Assembly: GCF_002483315.1 (NCBI RefSeq)
Contig: NZ_DLHR01000027.1
Coordinates: forward strand, 1-64,000
Direction of reading: 5' to 3'
From: Flavobacterium sp. UBA7663
GTDB taxonomy: Bacteria > Bacteroidota > Bacteroidia > Flavobacteriales > Flavobacteriaceae
Length of the DNA stretch: 64,000 nucleotides
The notes under the pieces are model-generated. The model ran no database searches. It saw nothing but the letters and a program-made list of their open reading frames with translations, and was not told the DNA's origin. A program made the translations under genes and the position numbers. Positions 34,487 through 42,800 of the stretch are shown piece after piece. Within the stretch, counting starts at the first letter, position 1; each line of letters opens with the position of its first letter.

Positions 34487-35518
34487 TTATAACATTTCTC
34501 CGCGTATTCCTGTTTCAAATATGGTCTTAAAAACATTATTTGACACTTTTTGACCTAACAGATACATCAATTTAGTGATAGCAGCCTCAGTAGTAATGTC
34601 TTTACCTGAAATTACTCCTATATTTTTTAATTGTGTACTGGTTTCGTAATTTCCCATCGAAACACTTCCTCCACTACATTGTGTAACGTTAATTACATGT
34701 ATATTATTATGAATAGCATGCTCTAATGTTTGAACAAACCATTCTTCTGTGGGTGCATTTCCTGAACCATACGTTTCTAAAACGATTCCTTTTAAATTAG
34801 GAATGGCAAAAAAAGCGTTTAAAACATGTTGATTAATACCTGGGAAAATCTTTAAAATAGCCACATTGTCATCAAAATCGGTGTGTACTTTTAGCTTTTT
34901 AGCTGCTTTTTGTTTTAGAATGATATCCTTATTTACTTTTAAATGCACACCAGATTGTGCTAATTCAGGAAAATTTGGTGAAGTAAAAGCATTAAAATGT
35001 TCGGCACTGATTTTTGTAGTTCGGTTTCCACGATATAATTTGTATTCGAAATACAAACATACTTCTTGAATAGCTGGCTTTTTATTTTCTTGAAGCGAAG
35101 CAACTTGAATTGCTGTGATTAAATTCTCTTTAGCATCCGTTCTTAAATCACCAATTGGCAATTGCGAACCTGTGAAAATTACTGGTTTTGACAAATCCTC
35201 CAACATAAAACTCAATGCAGAAGCACTATACGACATCGTATCTGAACCATGTAAAACAACAAATCCATCAAATTTTGAATAATTTTCCTCAATAATTTTG
35301 GCCATTTTTTGCCAATTGGAAATATTCATATTTGAAGAATCGATAGGCACATCAAACGAAATCGTTTCAATTTGACAATCTAATAAATGTAATTCTGGAA
35401 TTCGGCTTAACAACTCATTAAAATCAAAAGCTTTCAAGGCTCCTGTTTCAAAATCTTTTACCATTCCGATAGTGCCACCGGTGTAAATTAAAAGTATTTT
35501 TGGTTTATGAGATGTCAT
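34487..35518 (-). CDS. ansA: Type I (cytoplasmic) L-asparaginase
   Basis: A 343-residue amidohydrolase converting asparagine to aspartate and ammonia. The first active-site Thr is in IYTGGTIGM (11-19), the second in HGSDTM (90-95). There is no signal peptide, which together with the sequence style points to the type I enzyme. The start codon lies inside the last codons of the acyltransferase gene (14-base overlap), so the two are co-translated. tRNA-Ser lies just downstream. Confidence 0.93.
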   Translation of the reverse strand: MTSHKPKILLIYTGGTIGMVKDFETGALKAFDFNELLSRIPELHLLDCQIETISFDVPIDSSNMNISNWQKMAKIIEENYSKFDGFVVLHGSDTMSYSASALSFMLEDLSKPVIFTGSQLPIGDLRTDAKENLITAIQVASLQENKKPAIQEVCLYFEYKLYRGNRTTKISAEHFNAFTSPNFPELAQSGVHLKVNKDIILKQKAAKKLKVHTDFDDNVAILKIFPGINQHVLNAFFAIPNLKGIVLETYGSGNAPTEEWFVQTLEHAIHNNIHVINVTQCSGGSVSMGNYETSTQLKNIGVISGKDITTEAAITKLMYLLGQKVSNNVFKTIFETGIRGEML

Positions 35519-36644
35519 CAGTATATTTCAATTTATTCACAACCGGATTAGCGTACATCGCCAAGAAACCTTCTCTCATGGTTTCATTATCGGCGTCAAT
35601 TCGCATTTCCAATCTTCTTTCAAACAATTGACGTTCTTTTTCGTTGTACAAATGCTCAAATCGAGTTGTTTTGTATAAAATATCGTAAGCAATAAAATTT
35701 GTTGGCCATAATTTATAAGTTTGAAGAATTGAATCATCAATTACTTGAGCCAATGCCTGAATTTGCTTGTTGTTATTGTCAGTTTCAGCTTTTATTTTTT
35801 CATATTCGTTTTCTAGAACGTCGCCAACATGAATGTGAATGCGCTTCTTTTGACCAATAATCCCACTTAAAAGCGTTATAAAATCTTCGTTTTTCTCCTT
35901 AATATATACTTCGTCTTTTGAAAGCGCTATTAATTGAGGCATTTTCAAAGCGTCTGTAGGGTCATATTCGTACGAAATAGAAACAGGAACAATTTTTAAT
36001 TTCTTAAAGAAGTCCATTCCTTTTTCCTCATCGTTTGCCATTCCTACCATTTTCAACACACCTTGATGCGTTGCATCATTACCGTCTTTTGTTCTTCCTT
36101 CGCGTTGGGCAATCCAAACAGAACGATTTTCTTTTGACAATAAATGATACATGTATTCTGACATCAATTTTGAACTTTGCAATAATTCTCTTGGCGATAA
36201 TCCTCTTTGAACTAAGAAATTTCTGTTCAATTTTGATAGTTTCAGCAAGAAATCTTTCTGTACCAAATTATCTCCAATAGCCGAAGCCGTCATCACTAAT
36301 CCATGATCTATTAATGAAACATTCAACAATGAAGTGTCTAAAATAATATCGCGGTGATTGGAAATAAACAAATACGAAGTATTAGGTTCTAATTTCTCAA
36401 AACCCGAAGTGGTAAGTCCTTCCGAACTTCTCTCTAAAACTCTTTGAATGGATTGATACACAAAATTGACTTGGAAATCACGAATAGAATGTGTTCTACT
36501 CAATTGCGATTTCCATTCCTCGTCCTCCATTTCTGGAAAAGTAAAATCCATCATGGCCTTCATCATAGGATGATGTAACAAAGATTTTAAAGCTTCGTTA
36601 ACTTCTGAATCATAATACGGGCGAATAGAATCGAATTTTGACAT
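35505..36644 (-). CDS. Glycerolipid acyltransferase (PlsC/GPAT-like)
   Basis: A 379-residue cytoplasmic or peripheral membrane enzyme of the glycerol-3-phosphate/1-acylglycerol-3-phosphate acyltransferase superfamily. The catalytic block is FISNHRDIILDTSLL at 93-107, with His97 and a downstream Asp (Asp103) at a spacing one longer than the classical HX4D; Asp99 is an alternative partner. WIAQREGRTKDGNDATHQG supplies the phosphate-binding EGR motif. It probably acylates a glycerophospholipid precursor. Its coupling to asparaginase is conserved-looking but unexplained. Confidence 0.82.
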   Translation of the reverse strand: MSKFDSIRPYYDSEVNEALKSLLHHPMMKAMMDFTFPEMEDEEWKSQLSRTHSIRDFQVNFVYQSIQRVLERSSEGLTTSGFEKLEPNTSYLFISNHRDIILDTSLLNVSLIDHGLVMTASAIGDNLVQKDFLLKLSKLNRNFLVQRGLSPRELLQSSKLMSEYMYHLLSKENRSVWIAQREGRTKDGNDATHQGVLKMVGMANDEEKGMDFFKKLKIVPVSISYEYDPTDALKMPQLIALSKDEVYIKEKNEDFITLLSGIIGQKKRIHIHVGDVLENEYEKIKAETDNNNKQIQALAQVIDDSILQTYKLWPTNFIAYDILYKTTRFEHLYNEKERQLFERRLEMRIDADNETMREGFLAMYANPVVNKLKYTDDIS

Positions 36645-36706
36645 ATTTATTTTAAAAACAATTCACAAAAGAACAAAAATTTTATGAATTGAGACTTTAT
36701 TTTAGG

Positions 36707-37474
36707 TTAAATTCCGAAAATTTGTTTTGAATTTTCTGTTGTAATTTTTGCAATTTCTTCTACGGACATCTGATATATTTCAGCTAGTTTTTGTGCAACT
36801 AATAGAGTATAACTGCTTTCGTTTCGTTTTCCTCTGTATGGAACAGGCGCTAAATAAGGCGAATCTGTTTCTAAAACAATATTTTTCAAATCGATTTCAT
36901 TTAAAAATTGGTCGATTTTTCCGTTTTTGAAAGTAGCTACTCCTCCTATTCCTAATTTCATTCCTAACGAAATCGCTCTTTGGGCTTGACCCAAATCACC
37001 GGTAAAGCAATGAAAAATTCCAAATAAATCAGCTGATTTTTCACTTTCTAAAACCTCAAAAACTTCATCAAAAGCATCGCGACAGTGAATATTGATTCCT
37101 AATTTATACTTTTTCGCTAATTGAATTTGATGCTTAAAAGCGTGTTGTTGTTCTTTTAAAAAGGTTTTATCCCAAAATAAATCAATTCCGATTTCTCCTA
37201 TTGCATAAAATTTTCTGGAAGCCAATTCTTTTTCCACATGTGCTAATTCTTCCAAGTAATTTTCCTTCACATACGTTGGATGTAATCCCATCATTAAAAA
37301 CACATTTTCGGGATATTGCTTTTCTAATTCGTACATTTTGGATGTATAATTAGAATCTATTGAAGGCACAAAAAAACGAGAAACGCCTGCATTTATAGCA
37401 CGTTGCATCATTTCGTTGCAGTCTTGATCAAATTCTTCTGAATATAAATGCGTGTGTGTATCGGTAAGTATCAT
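36707..37474 (-). CDS. TatD-family metal-dependent hydrolase
   Basis: A 255-residue TIM-barrel nuclease. Metal ligands appear in order: TDTHTHL near the start (HxH), GEIGID with the Glu, NIHCRDA, IFHCFTGD, and the final ETDSPYLAP Asp. TatD relatives act as Mg-dependent 3'-5' exonucleases or in tRNA/D-aminoacyl quality control. Length is normal. Its TAACTTTG -7 box lies 24 bases upstream and is nearly back to back with the promoter of the retropepsin-like gene. Confidence 0.93.
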   Translation of the reverse strand: MILTDTHTHLYSEEFDQDCNEMMQRAINAGVSRFFVPSIDSNYTSKMYELEKQYPENVFLMMGLHPTYVKENYLEELAHVEKELASRKFYAIGEIGIDLFWDKTFLKEQQHAFKHQIQLAKKYKLGINIHCRDAFDEVFEVLESEKSADLFGIFHCFTGDLGQAQRAISLGMKLGIGGVATFKNGKIDQFLNEIDLKNIVLETDSPYLAPVPYRGKRNESSYTLLVAQKLAEIYQMSVEEIAKITTENSKQIFGI

Positions 37475-37497
37475 TAATTAGCTTGATTACAAAGTGC

Positions 37498-37505
37498 CAA
37501 AGTTA
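37498..37505 (-). promoter_or_regulatory. -7 box of the TatD gene
   Basis: The minus strand reads TAACTTTG followed by GCAC, 24 bases before the start. Confidence 0.45.
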
Positions 37506-37511
37506 CAAAGT

Positions 37512-37538
37512 TTGATTCAGAAATTTGATTTACTTTTG
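37512..37538 (+). promoter_or_regulatory. Promoter of the retropepsin-like gene (possibly leaderless)
   Basis: TTG at 37512-37514 and TACTTTTG at 37531-37538, spaced by 16 bases. The ATG begins only five bases after the -7 box, about where transcription should start. Confidence 0.55.
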
Positions 37539-37542
37539 AACT

Positions 37543-37980
37543 ATGGAAGATTTACAAGACTTTTTAAAAGGGAAAAAATATAAAAAGATAAAATTTACGG
37601 TGCTAAAAACCCAACATTTATTAATTAAAGGAAAGATAAATGGTGTTAAAGGCAATTTTATTTTAGACACAGGTGCTAGCAATAGTTGCGTAGGTTTTGA
37701 AAGCATTGAACATTTTAAATTAGATGCCCAATTTTCAGAAACTAAAGCCGCAGGTGCTGGTGCAACCGGAATTGAAACACGATTGGCAAAAAACAACGAA
37801 ATTCAATTAGGTAGATGGAAAAATAAAAAATTTCATTTGATTGTTTTTGATATGAGTCATGTAAATGATGCACTTCGTCATTACAAAACCAAACCGGTTG
37901 ACGGAATTATTGGTGCTGATGTTCTGCTAAAAGGAAAAGCAATTATTGATTATAGTAATCATTGTTTGTATTTGAAGTGA
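37543..37980 (+). CDS. Retropepsin-like aspartic protease domain protein
   Basis: A 145-residue single-domain protein. The active-site loop is FILDTGASNSCV at about 45-56 (Asp-Thr-Gly), followed by a flap-like Gly-rich stretch (AAGAGATGIETRLA) and the C-terminal GIIGADVLLKGKAIIDY, which is the second hallmark of clan AA proteases. Like retroviral proteases it should work as a homodimer. No signal peptide is present, so it probably acts in the cytoplasm; target unknown. A hairpin follows the stop. Confidence 0.85.
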   Translation: MEDLQDFLKGKKYKKIKFTVLKTQHLLIKGKINGVKGNFILDTGASNSCVGFESIEHFKLDAQFSETKAAGAGATGIETRLAKNNEIQLGRWKNKKFHLIVFDMSHVNDALRHYKTKPVDGIIGADVLLKGKAIIDYSNHCLYLK

Positions 37981-38026
37981 TTTAATAGCAAAGACGCTGA
38001 AGATTTCACAAAACTCGCAAAGAAAA

Positions 38027-38060
38027 AAATCCTAAACTCATTAAAATTTAGGATTTAATA
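38027..38060 (+). terminator. Hairpin after the retropepsin-like gene
   Basis: AAATCCTAAA / TTTAGGATTT stem around a 7-base loop, followed by a T-rich stretch broken by A. Confidence 0.5.
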
Positions 38061-38113
38061 TTTTATTTTTTAAATAACAAAATTTGTAGGTTTTTATAGA
38101 TAAAATGTAGGTT

Positions 38114-38380
38114 TTAAAAACGACCTGTAGCAATATAAAACATTAACCAACCTGTACAACCAACTGCTAATCTCCAAATCAATTTCTTCAATAAAGTGTT
38201 AGACATTGATTTTCCTTGTTCAAGATATTCGTCTGTTTTTTCATTTGCTGTTCCTACTTTCTTAGATAATTTGGTTCCAGCAACAGCACTTAATGATATG
38301 ATATAAAGAATTCCAATCCAAGCGCCATTAATAAATCCTAACACCATAATTATCATCCCTATAATTGATAAACTTTCCAT
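38114..38380 (-). CDS. Small unknown membrane protein (88 aa)
   Basis: An 88-residue protein with no recognisable family. Hydrophobic segments are at about 4-31 and 66-84, separated by a polar loop with two Lys/Glu-rich stretches (KLSKKVGTANEKTDEYLEQG). The topology suggests two helices with the loop on one face of the inner membrane. I chose the ATG at 38380; an in-frame start 11 codons earlier would add a charged extension. It lies downstream of two other unknown genes on the same strand, 70 bases beyond the second. Confidence 0.6.
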   Translation of the reverse strand: MESLSIIGMIIMVLGFINGAWIGILYIISLSAVAGTKLSKKVGTANEKTDEYLEQGKSMSNTLLKKLIWRLAVGCTGWLMFYIATGRF

Positions 38381-38399
38381 TTTTTTAGTTTTAAAATTA

Positions 38400-38432
38400 A
38401 TCCCAAACAACATAAAACATGAAGTTTGGGAT
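38400..38432 (-). terminator. Hairpin after the 376-residue unknown gene
   Basis: ATCCCAAAC / GTTTGGGAT stem around a 15-base loop; the T tail on the minus strand is weak (TTAATTTT). Confidence 0.45.
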
Positions 38433-38450
38433 TTGAATATTTATAAAAAA

Positions 38451-39581
38451 TTATTGCTTAATGCTTTTTAGAAATGTTTGCATGTTAGTATCAATAGCTT
38501 GTGCCGTTTCTGTGCCTCTTCCAATTTCATTGCATATCATTAATACTAAATCTGGATTTGTAGGATGGTTAAGGATATAGATTCTGAATTGCCCTACATC
38601 TTTATAAGTTTTTCCATCTTGTCTTCCTGTATTGTACAAACCAGATTGAAATGTGTATCCTTTCATATTTCCGAATTCAACTTTTTCATATAAACTCATT
38701 AAATCTTTTGATTTAACATCTTTAGTTATGAAATAATCTACATTTTGTATTTGTTCATCTCGAAAAAGCACGCAGATATGATACCAAGGTAAATTATATT
38801 TTTCGAAATCATATTCATGGATTTTTTTTACTTTATCGTTATTTGAATGATAGGTAACTCTATGAATGAAATCTTTAGCTAATTCCTCAACCGTCAAACC
38901 TGGGTGTGACGATTTCTCAAAAGCATAAATTTTATACGTTTCTTGGTTTTTGTGTATTTGGTATCCTACTTCTGTATCGCTTCTATCTGTGCTTCCTGTT
39001 TGGCTAGTATTGACATCTTCCTTTATATTGGTTTTATCAATAGTTAAATCAAGATAAGGTAAATATAGACTTTTTGATTCCCACATAGGTACATAAAAGA
39101 AAATTGGTTCTAATAATTGAACTTTTGGTCCATATTCTTTATATCCTGTTTCTTCTCTAACCCAAAATCCTATTTCTACTTTTATCGTTTTTTGTTTTTC
39201 TATTCCATTTGCACCATTTAAAATCCATTCAAGTTTATTTCCTCTAGTTAAAAAATCTTTACCTTCAAAAACACTGAATTTTTTGGTTGCAGGAGTATTT
39301 TTCATAAAATCAGACATGGCAGTATAGCCTTCTTTTTGAAAACTCCAACTGTTTATGTAGGCATTAGAATTGTCTGAAAACTCTACATATAAATTTGTAT
39401 AACCTGAATATACGGTTACAGCTTTAGGCTTTTTAAAACTTACCTGTAAGGTTGCTAAATCTTTTTTAGAAATTGTAGCACCCGATTTTACTTCTTTACC
39501 ATTAATAAAAGCTGACAATTGAGCTTGAGAAAAAGCAAAAGAAAGTAATGAAACTACTAATAGTAAACGATTGATTTTCAT
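38451..39581 (-). CDS. Secreted protein of unknown function
   Basis: A 376-residue protein with a signal peptide (about 1-20, ending SFAFSQA). The mature part starts with a region of mixed strands and charged turns (QLSAFINGKEVKSGATISKK), and later has aromatic-rich segments (WYHICVLFRDEQIQNVDYF). No domain, lipobox or sorting signal is obvious. It follows the 180-residue membrane protein by 25 bases on the same strand and is probably co-transcribed with it. Confidence 0.65.
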   Translation of the reverse strand: MKINRLLLVVSLLSFAFSQAQLSAFINGKEVKSGATISKKDLATLQVSFKKPKAVTVYSGYTNLYVEFSDNSNAYINSWSFQKEGYTAMSDFMKNTPATKKFSVFEGKDFLTRGNKLEWILNGANGIEKQKTIKVEIGFWVREETGYKEYGPKVQLLEPIFFYVPMWESKSLYLPYLDLTIDKTNIKEDVNTSQTGSTDRSDTEVGYQIHKNQETYKIYAFEKSSHPGLTVEELAKDFIHRVTYHSNNDKVKKIHEYDFEKYNLPWYHICVLFRDEQIQNVDYFITKDVKSKDLMSLYEKVEFGNMKGYTFQSGLYNTGRQDGKTYKDVGQFRIYILNHPTNPDLVLMICNEIGRGTETAQAIDTNMQTFLKSIKQ

Positions 39582-39606
39582 AATTGTAATTGAATGATGA
39601 AATTAA

Positions 39607-40149
39607 TTAAGCTGTTGCTTGAGATTTTTTTAAATGTAATTTGTAGCTCATAAAAGCACATGCTGAACAAACAATAAGACCAATACATCCAATTAAAGCA
39701 AGCGATTTAGGATTTGCGCCAGAGAATGTTCCAGCTTCCATGTAAGGAGTTATAGCCCACAAAACAACTGATAATAAAGCAATCAAAATGCTTAATTTAG
39801 TAACAAATTCTTTTTTCATAAATGCTACTACAACCATTACAAAAGCAAGAACAGCTAATAAAATACCCAATTTACCCGCATACACAACTTTCCATTTAGC
39901 AGGAGTACTTTCAATAATTTCTAAACTTTCTTTTATTTGTGGATCTTCAATTTTAGTAACGTCGATTCCGTCTTTTTTTAATTGATCAATTTGTTTTTGC
40001 TCGTTTTCTACTAAACGATACACTTCTTCTAATTTTTCAGAATCGCCATCTGTTCCCATTCTGTTTTCAATGTTTTTAAATAAAACTCCTGAACAAAAAC
40101 CTCCTACTAAAAAGGATAGAACCATAAAAATTAAAGCTAATACTCTCAT
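39607..40149 (-). CDS. Unknown membrane protein with a coiled-coil loop
   Basis: A 180-residue protein. An N-terminal helix (about 2-24) leads into a long charged loop (about 28-85, EKLEEVYRLVENEQKQIDQL, coiled-coil-like), then three helices (about 90-110, 115-132 and 147-170). It does not match a family I know. It is the first of the unknown trio at 38.1-40.1 kb, and the T9SS-exported FN3 protein lies upstream on the same strand. Confidence 0.62.
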   Translation of the reverse strand: MRVLALIFMVLSFLVGGFCSGVLFKNIENRMGTDGDSEKLEEVYRLVENEQKQIDQLKKDGIDVTKIEDPQIKESLEIIESTPAKWKVVYAGKLGILLAVLAFVMVVVAFMKKEFVTKLSILIALLSVVLWAITPYMEAGTFSGANPKSLALIGCIGLIVCSACAFMSYKLHLKKSQATA

Positions 40150-40234
40150 AAATTTGTTTGTTAAATAATTGGTTAATAAAATAAATTTGATTTTTTAAGA
40201 AACGCTTTCAATTAATAAATGAAAGCGTTCCGTT

Positions 40235-42673
40235 TTATTGTTTAATGAATTTTACTGTTTTTACTTCATTACCAGATGTAACTTTTAACAAATAAGTTAC
40301 ATTAGATAAATTGGAAACATCTATTGAAATTTGGTTACTGTTTACCGTTTTTGTAATAACTTCTTGACCTAATAAGTTGTATATAGAAACAGTTGTAATT
40401 ACTTTATCAAATGAAAGGTTTAAAATGTCTTTTACAGGATTTGGATAAAGCTTCAAATTTTTTATTGAGAATGATTCCGAAGTAAGCATTTGGGTTGTAA
40501 ATGAACCGCCCGAAACCCAATCGGTTTGTGTGTTGCCACAAATAGATTTTACCCAAAAATAATACGTAGTGTTTGGTGTTAAATTATTCAAAACAGCAAA
40601 AGTATCTGTTGTTGTTCCTGTGATTGCATTTGCAGAAAATGGGTCGTTTACAGTACTGTAACAATATACATAGCCATTGCTCGGAGTAGGTGTAGCTTCT
40701 ACCCATGCAATATTTACAACTGTTGCCGATTCAGGATCTGTAAATAATTGCGTAGGAGCGTTACATTGAGATTCTGGATATGTGGTAAACGATCCACCTG
40801 AAACCCAATCGGTTTGTGTTTGTCCACAATTTGATTTTACCCAAAAATAATAGGTGGTGTTTGGCGATAAATTGGTTAATTCTACAAAAGTATCTGTCGT
40901 CGTTCCTGTTATTGCATTTGCAGAAAAAGGATCGTTTACAGTACTATAACAATAAACATAGCCATTACTCGGTGTAGGTGTAGCTTCTACCCATGCAATA
41001 TTATTGGTTGTCGACGTTAAACCATCGTAAAATAATTGTGTTGGTGCATTACATCCGGATGCTGGATATGTGGTAAACGAACCTCCAGAAGCCCAATCTG
41101 TTTGTGTTTGTCCACAATTAGATTTTACCCAAAAATAATAGGTGGTGTTTGGCGTTAAATTGGTTAATTCTACAAAAGTTTCTGTCGTCGTTCCTGTGAT
41201 TGCATTAGCAGAAAACGGATCATTTACAGTACTATAACAATACACATAGCCGTTGCTCGGTGTAGGTGTAGCTTCTACCCATGCAATGTTATTGGTTGTC
41301 GACGTTAAACCATCGTAAAATAATTGTGTTGGTTCGTTACATCCTGATGCTGGATATGTGGTAAACGAACCTCCAGAAGCCCAATTAGATTGTGTTGCGC
41401 CACAATTAGATTTTACCCAAAAATAATAAGTGGTGTTTGGTAATAAATTGTTTAATTCCGCATAAATCTCCGTCGTTGTTCCTGTTATTGCATTTGCAGA
41501 AAACGGATCGTTTACAGTACTATAACAATAAACATAGCCATTGCTTGGCGCAGGATTTGGTGCCGTCCATGCAATATTATTTGAAGTCGAAGTTAAACCA
41601 TCATAAAATAGTTGCGTTGGAGCATTACAAACTGAAATTGTAGAACATGTAATAGATCTTACTCTGTTTGTGTTTTGAGTTCCACAACTAGAATTGGCAT
41701 TCAAATGGTATCTAACTACTCCAGAAGTTGTACCAGATAACCAAGTTAAAGGAGTTAAACCACTGGCTAAAACCGCTGTTCCTGTTGCATTAGTTATGGT
41801 AATAAAATCTGTGGAAACTGAACTTCTAAAAGTATATTGTTTATTTGACAAGATATTTACATTTGAATATTCTCCTGCATAAGCATCTGCAACGATTTGT
41901 TCTGTATTTCCTGTACAAGCAGGTGTAAAAGTTGCATCAGGATATAATCCATAAATTGCACCGTTACAAGTTAATGCAGGTGGTGTAGTAAAATTACCAC
42001 CAGAAACCCAAACACCAGTTGTAGCTCCACAGTTAGAGCGTACCCAGTAGTAATAAGTAGTACCTGCTGCAACATTCAAATAGAGAGTAGTATTTAAGTT
42101 AGTTGTACTAAATAAGGTAGGAGTAGAATTTGCAGTAGGGGCGATATTGGCTGTAACAATATAAATATCATAATGAGAAGAAGGCACTGGTGATGCCGCT
42201 GTCCAAGTCATTTTACAAGAATTGGATGTTATATTTGATACCACTAAATTTGAAGGTGGTACACAGTTTGATGCATCCGCACATCGAATATAACGAGACC
42301 TTTCCACTTGTTCACTACCACAACTAGCGTTGGAATGAAGGTAATAACGAATAACACCTGTAGTACTTCCAGAATCCCAAATTACAGGTTGTACTCCGCT
42401 TGCATAAGTGACAGTTCCAGTTGCATTTGTAATTGTGATATAATCTGTTGTTACAGAACTTGAAAACGAATATTGTCTGTTTGCGATTACATTCACATTG
42501 CTGTATTCGCCTGCATAACTTTGACTGGTTAATGTCTCATAGTTTCCACTACAGTTTGGTGTATAAGTGTTAGCTGGAAACAATCCATACGTTGCAGTAG
42601 TACATTGCGCAACAGCATTAGGAATGAAGTACAAAAATGCCAATAGGCAGAGTAAAGTAATTCTTTTTTTCAT
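40235..42673 (-). CDS. Type IX-secreted fibronectin-III repeat protein
   Basis: An 812-residue protein. A signal peptide covers 1-22 (ending NAVAQ). Two related domains (about 24-133 and 234-345, each with YAGEYSNVNxxxNxQY and ITITNATGT) surround a first FN3 domain (about 134-233). Four FN3-like repeats of about 95 residues follow (349-444, 445-540, 541-636 and 637-730). A C-terminal domain (731-812) begins NLKLYPNPVKDILNL and ends LLKVTSGNEVKTVKF, the type A signal for the type IX system. Cell-surface anchoring or release is expected; adhesion is a guess. It has a full promoter with a palindrome over the -33 element. Confidence 0.88.
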   Translation of the reverse strand: MKKRITLLCLLAFLYFIPNAVAQCTTATYGLFPANTYTPNCSGNYETLTSQSYAGEYSNVNVIANRQYSFSSSVTTDYITITNATGTVTYASGVQPVIWDSGSTTGVIRYYLHSNASCGSEQVERSRYIRCADASNCVPPSNLVVSNITSNSCKMTWTAASPVPSSHYDIYIVTANIAPTANSTPTLFSTTNLNTTLYLNVAAGTTYYYWVRSNCGATTGVWVSGGNFTTPPALTCNGAIYGLYPDATFTPACTGNTEQIVADAYAGEYSNVNILSNKQYTFRSSVSTDFITITNATGTAVLASGLTPLTWLSGTTSGVVRYHLNANSSCGTQNTNRVRSITCSTISVCNAPTQLFYDGLTSTSNNIAWTAPNPAPSNGYVYCYSTVNDPFSANAITGTTTEIYAELNNLLPNTTYYFWVKSNCGATQSNWASGGSFTTYPASGCNEPTQLFYDGLTSTTNNIAWVEATPTPSNGYVYCYSTVNDPFSANAITGTTTETFVELTNLTPNTTYYFWVKSNCGQTQTDWASGGSFTTYPASGCNAPTQLFYDGLTSTTNNIAWVEATPTPSNGYVYCYSTVNDPFSANAITGTTTDTFVELTNLSPNTTYYFWVKSNCGQTQTDWVSGGSFTTYPESQCNAPTQLFTDPESATVVNIAWVEATPTPSNGYVYCYSTVNDPFSANAITGTTTDTFAVLNNLTPNTTYYFWVKSICGNTQTDWVSGGSFTTQMLTSESFSIKNLKLYPNPVKDILNLSFDKVITTVSIYNLLGQEVITKTVNSNQISIDVSNLSNVTYLLKVTSGNEVKTVKFIKQ
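40484..41629 (-). repeat. Four tandem 288-bp FN3-coding repeats
   Basis: The four copies encode CNxPTQLF...GSFTT units of 96, 96, 96 and 94 residues. Copies 2 and 3 are nearly identical, while copy 1 differs more at its start and copy 4 differs at TDPESATVV. Core segments such as GYVYCYSTVNDPFSANAITG are unchanged in all four. High DNA identity suggests recent duplication or continuing gene conversion. Confidence 0.9.
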
Positions 42674-42700
42674 ATTTTCGGTCTTGATTTTATTTTACAC

Positions 42701-42731
42701 CAAAACTATGAGATAAGAAGTACTAGACCAA
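42701..42731 (-). promoter_or_regulatory. Promoter of the T9SS FN3 gene
   Basis: On the minus strand, TTG at 42731-42729, a 20-base spacer and TAGTTTTG at 42708-42701. Both elements fit the Bacteroidetes consensus, and the start codon is 28 bases beyond. Confidence 0.65.
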
Positions 42732-42747
42732 TTTATATATTGGACTA
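42724..42747. promoter_or_regulatory. Palindromic operator candidate over the -33 element
   Basis: TAGACCAAT and ATTGGACTA are inverted copies with one mismatch in nine and a 6-base AT spacer. The left arm contains the -33 TTG of the FN3 gene (minus strand), so a bound protein would directly block or recruit polymerase. Confidence 0.45.
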
Positions 42748-42800
42748 TTTATAAATAATCAGAAGATTAAAAGAGAATTATCTTATTGATTTTTAAATAC

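Noticed and set aside
40484..41629. Regular tandem repeats that could look like an array
   Set aside because: The 288-base period lies in one open frame coding FN3 domains. There are no short repeats with unique spacers, so it is not a CRISPR array.
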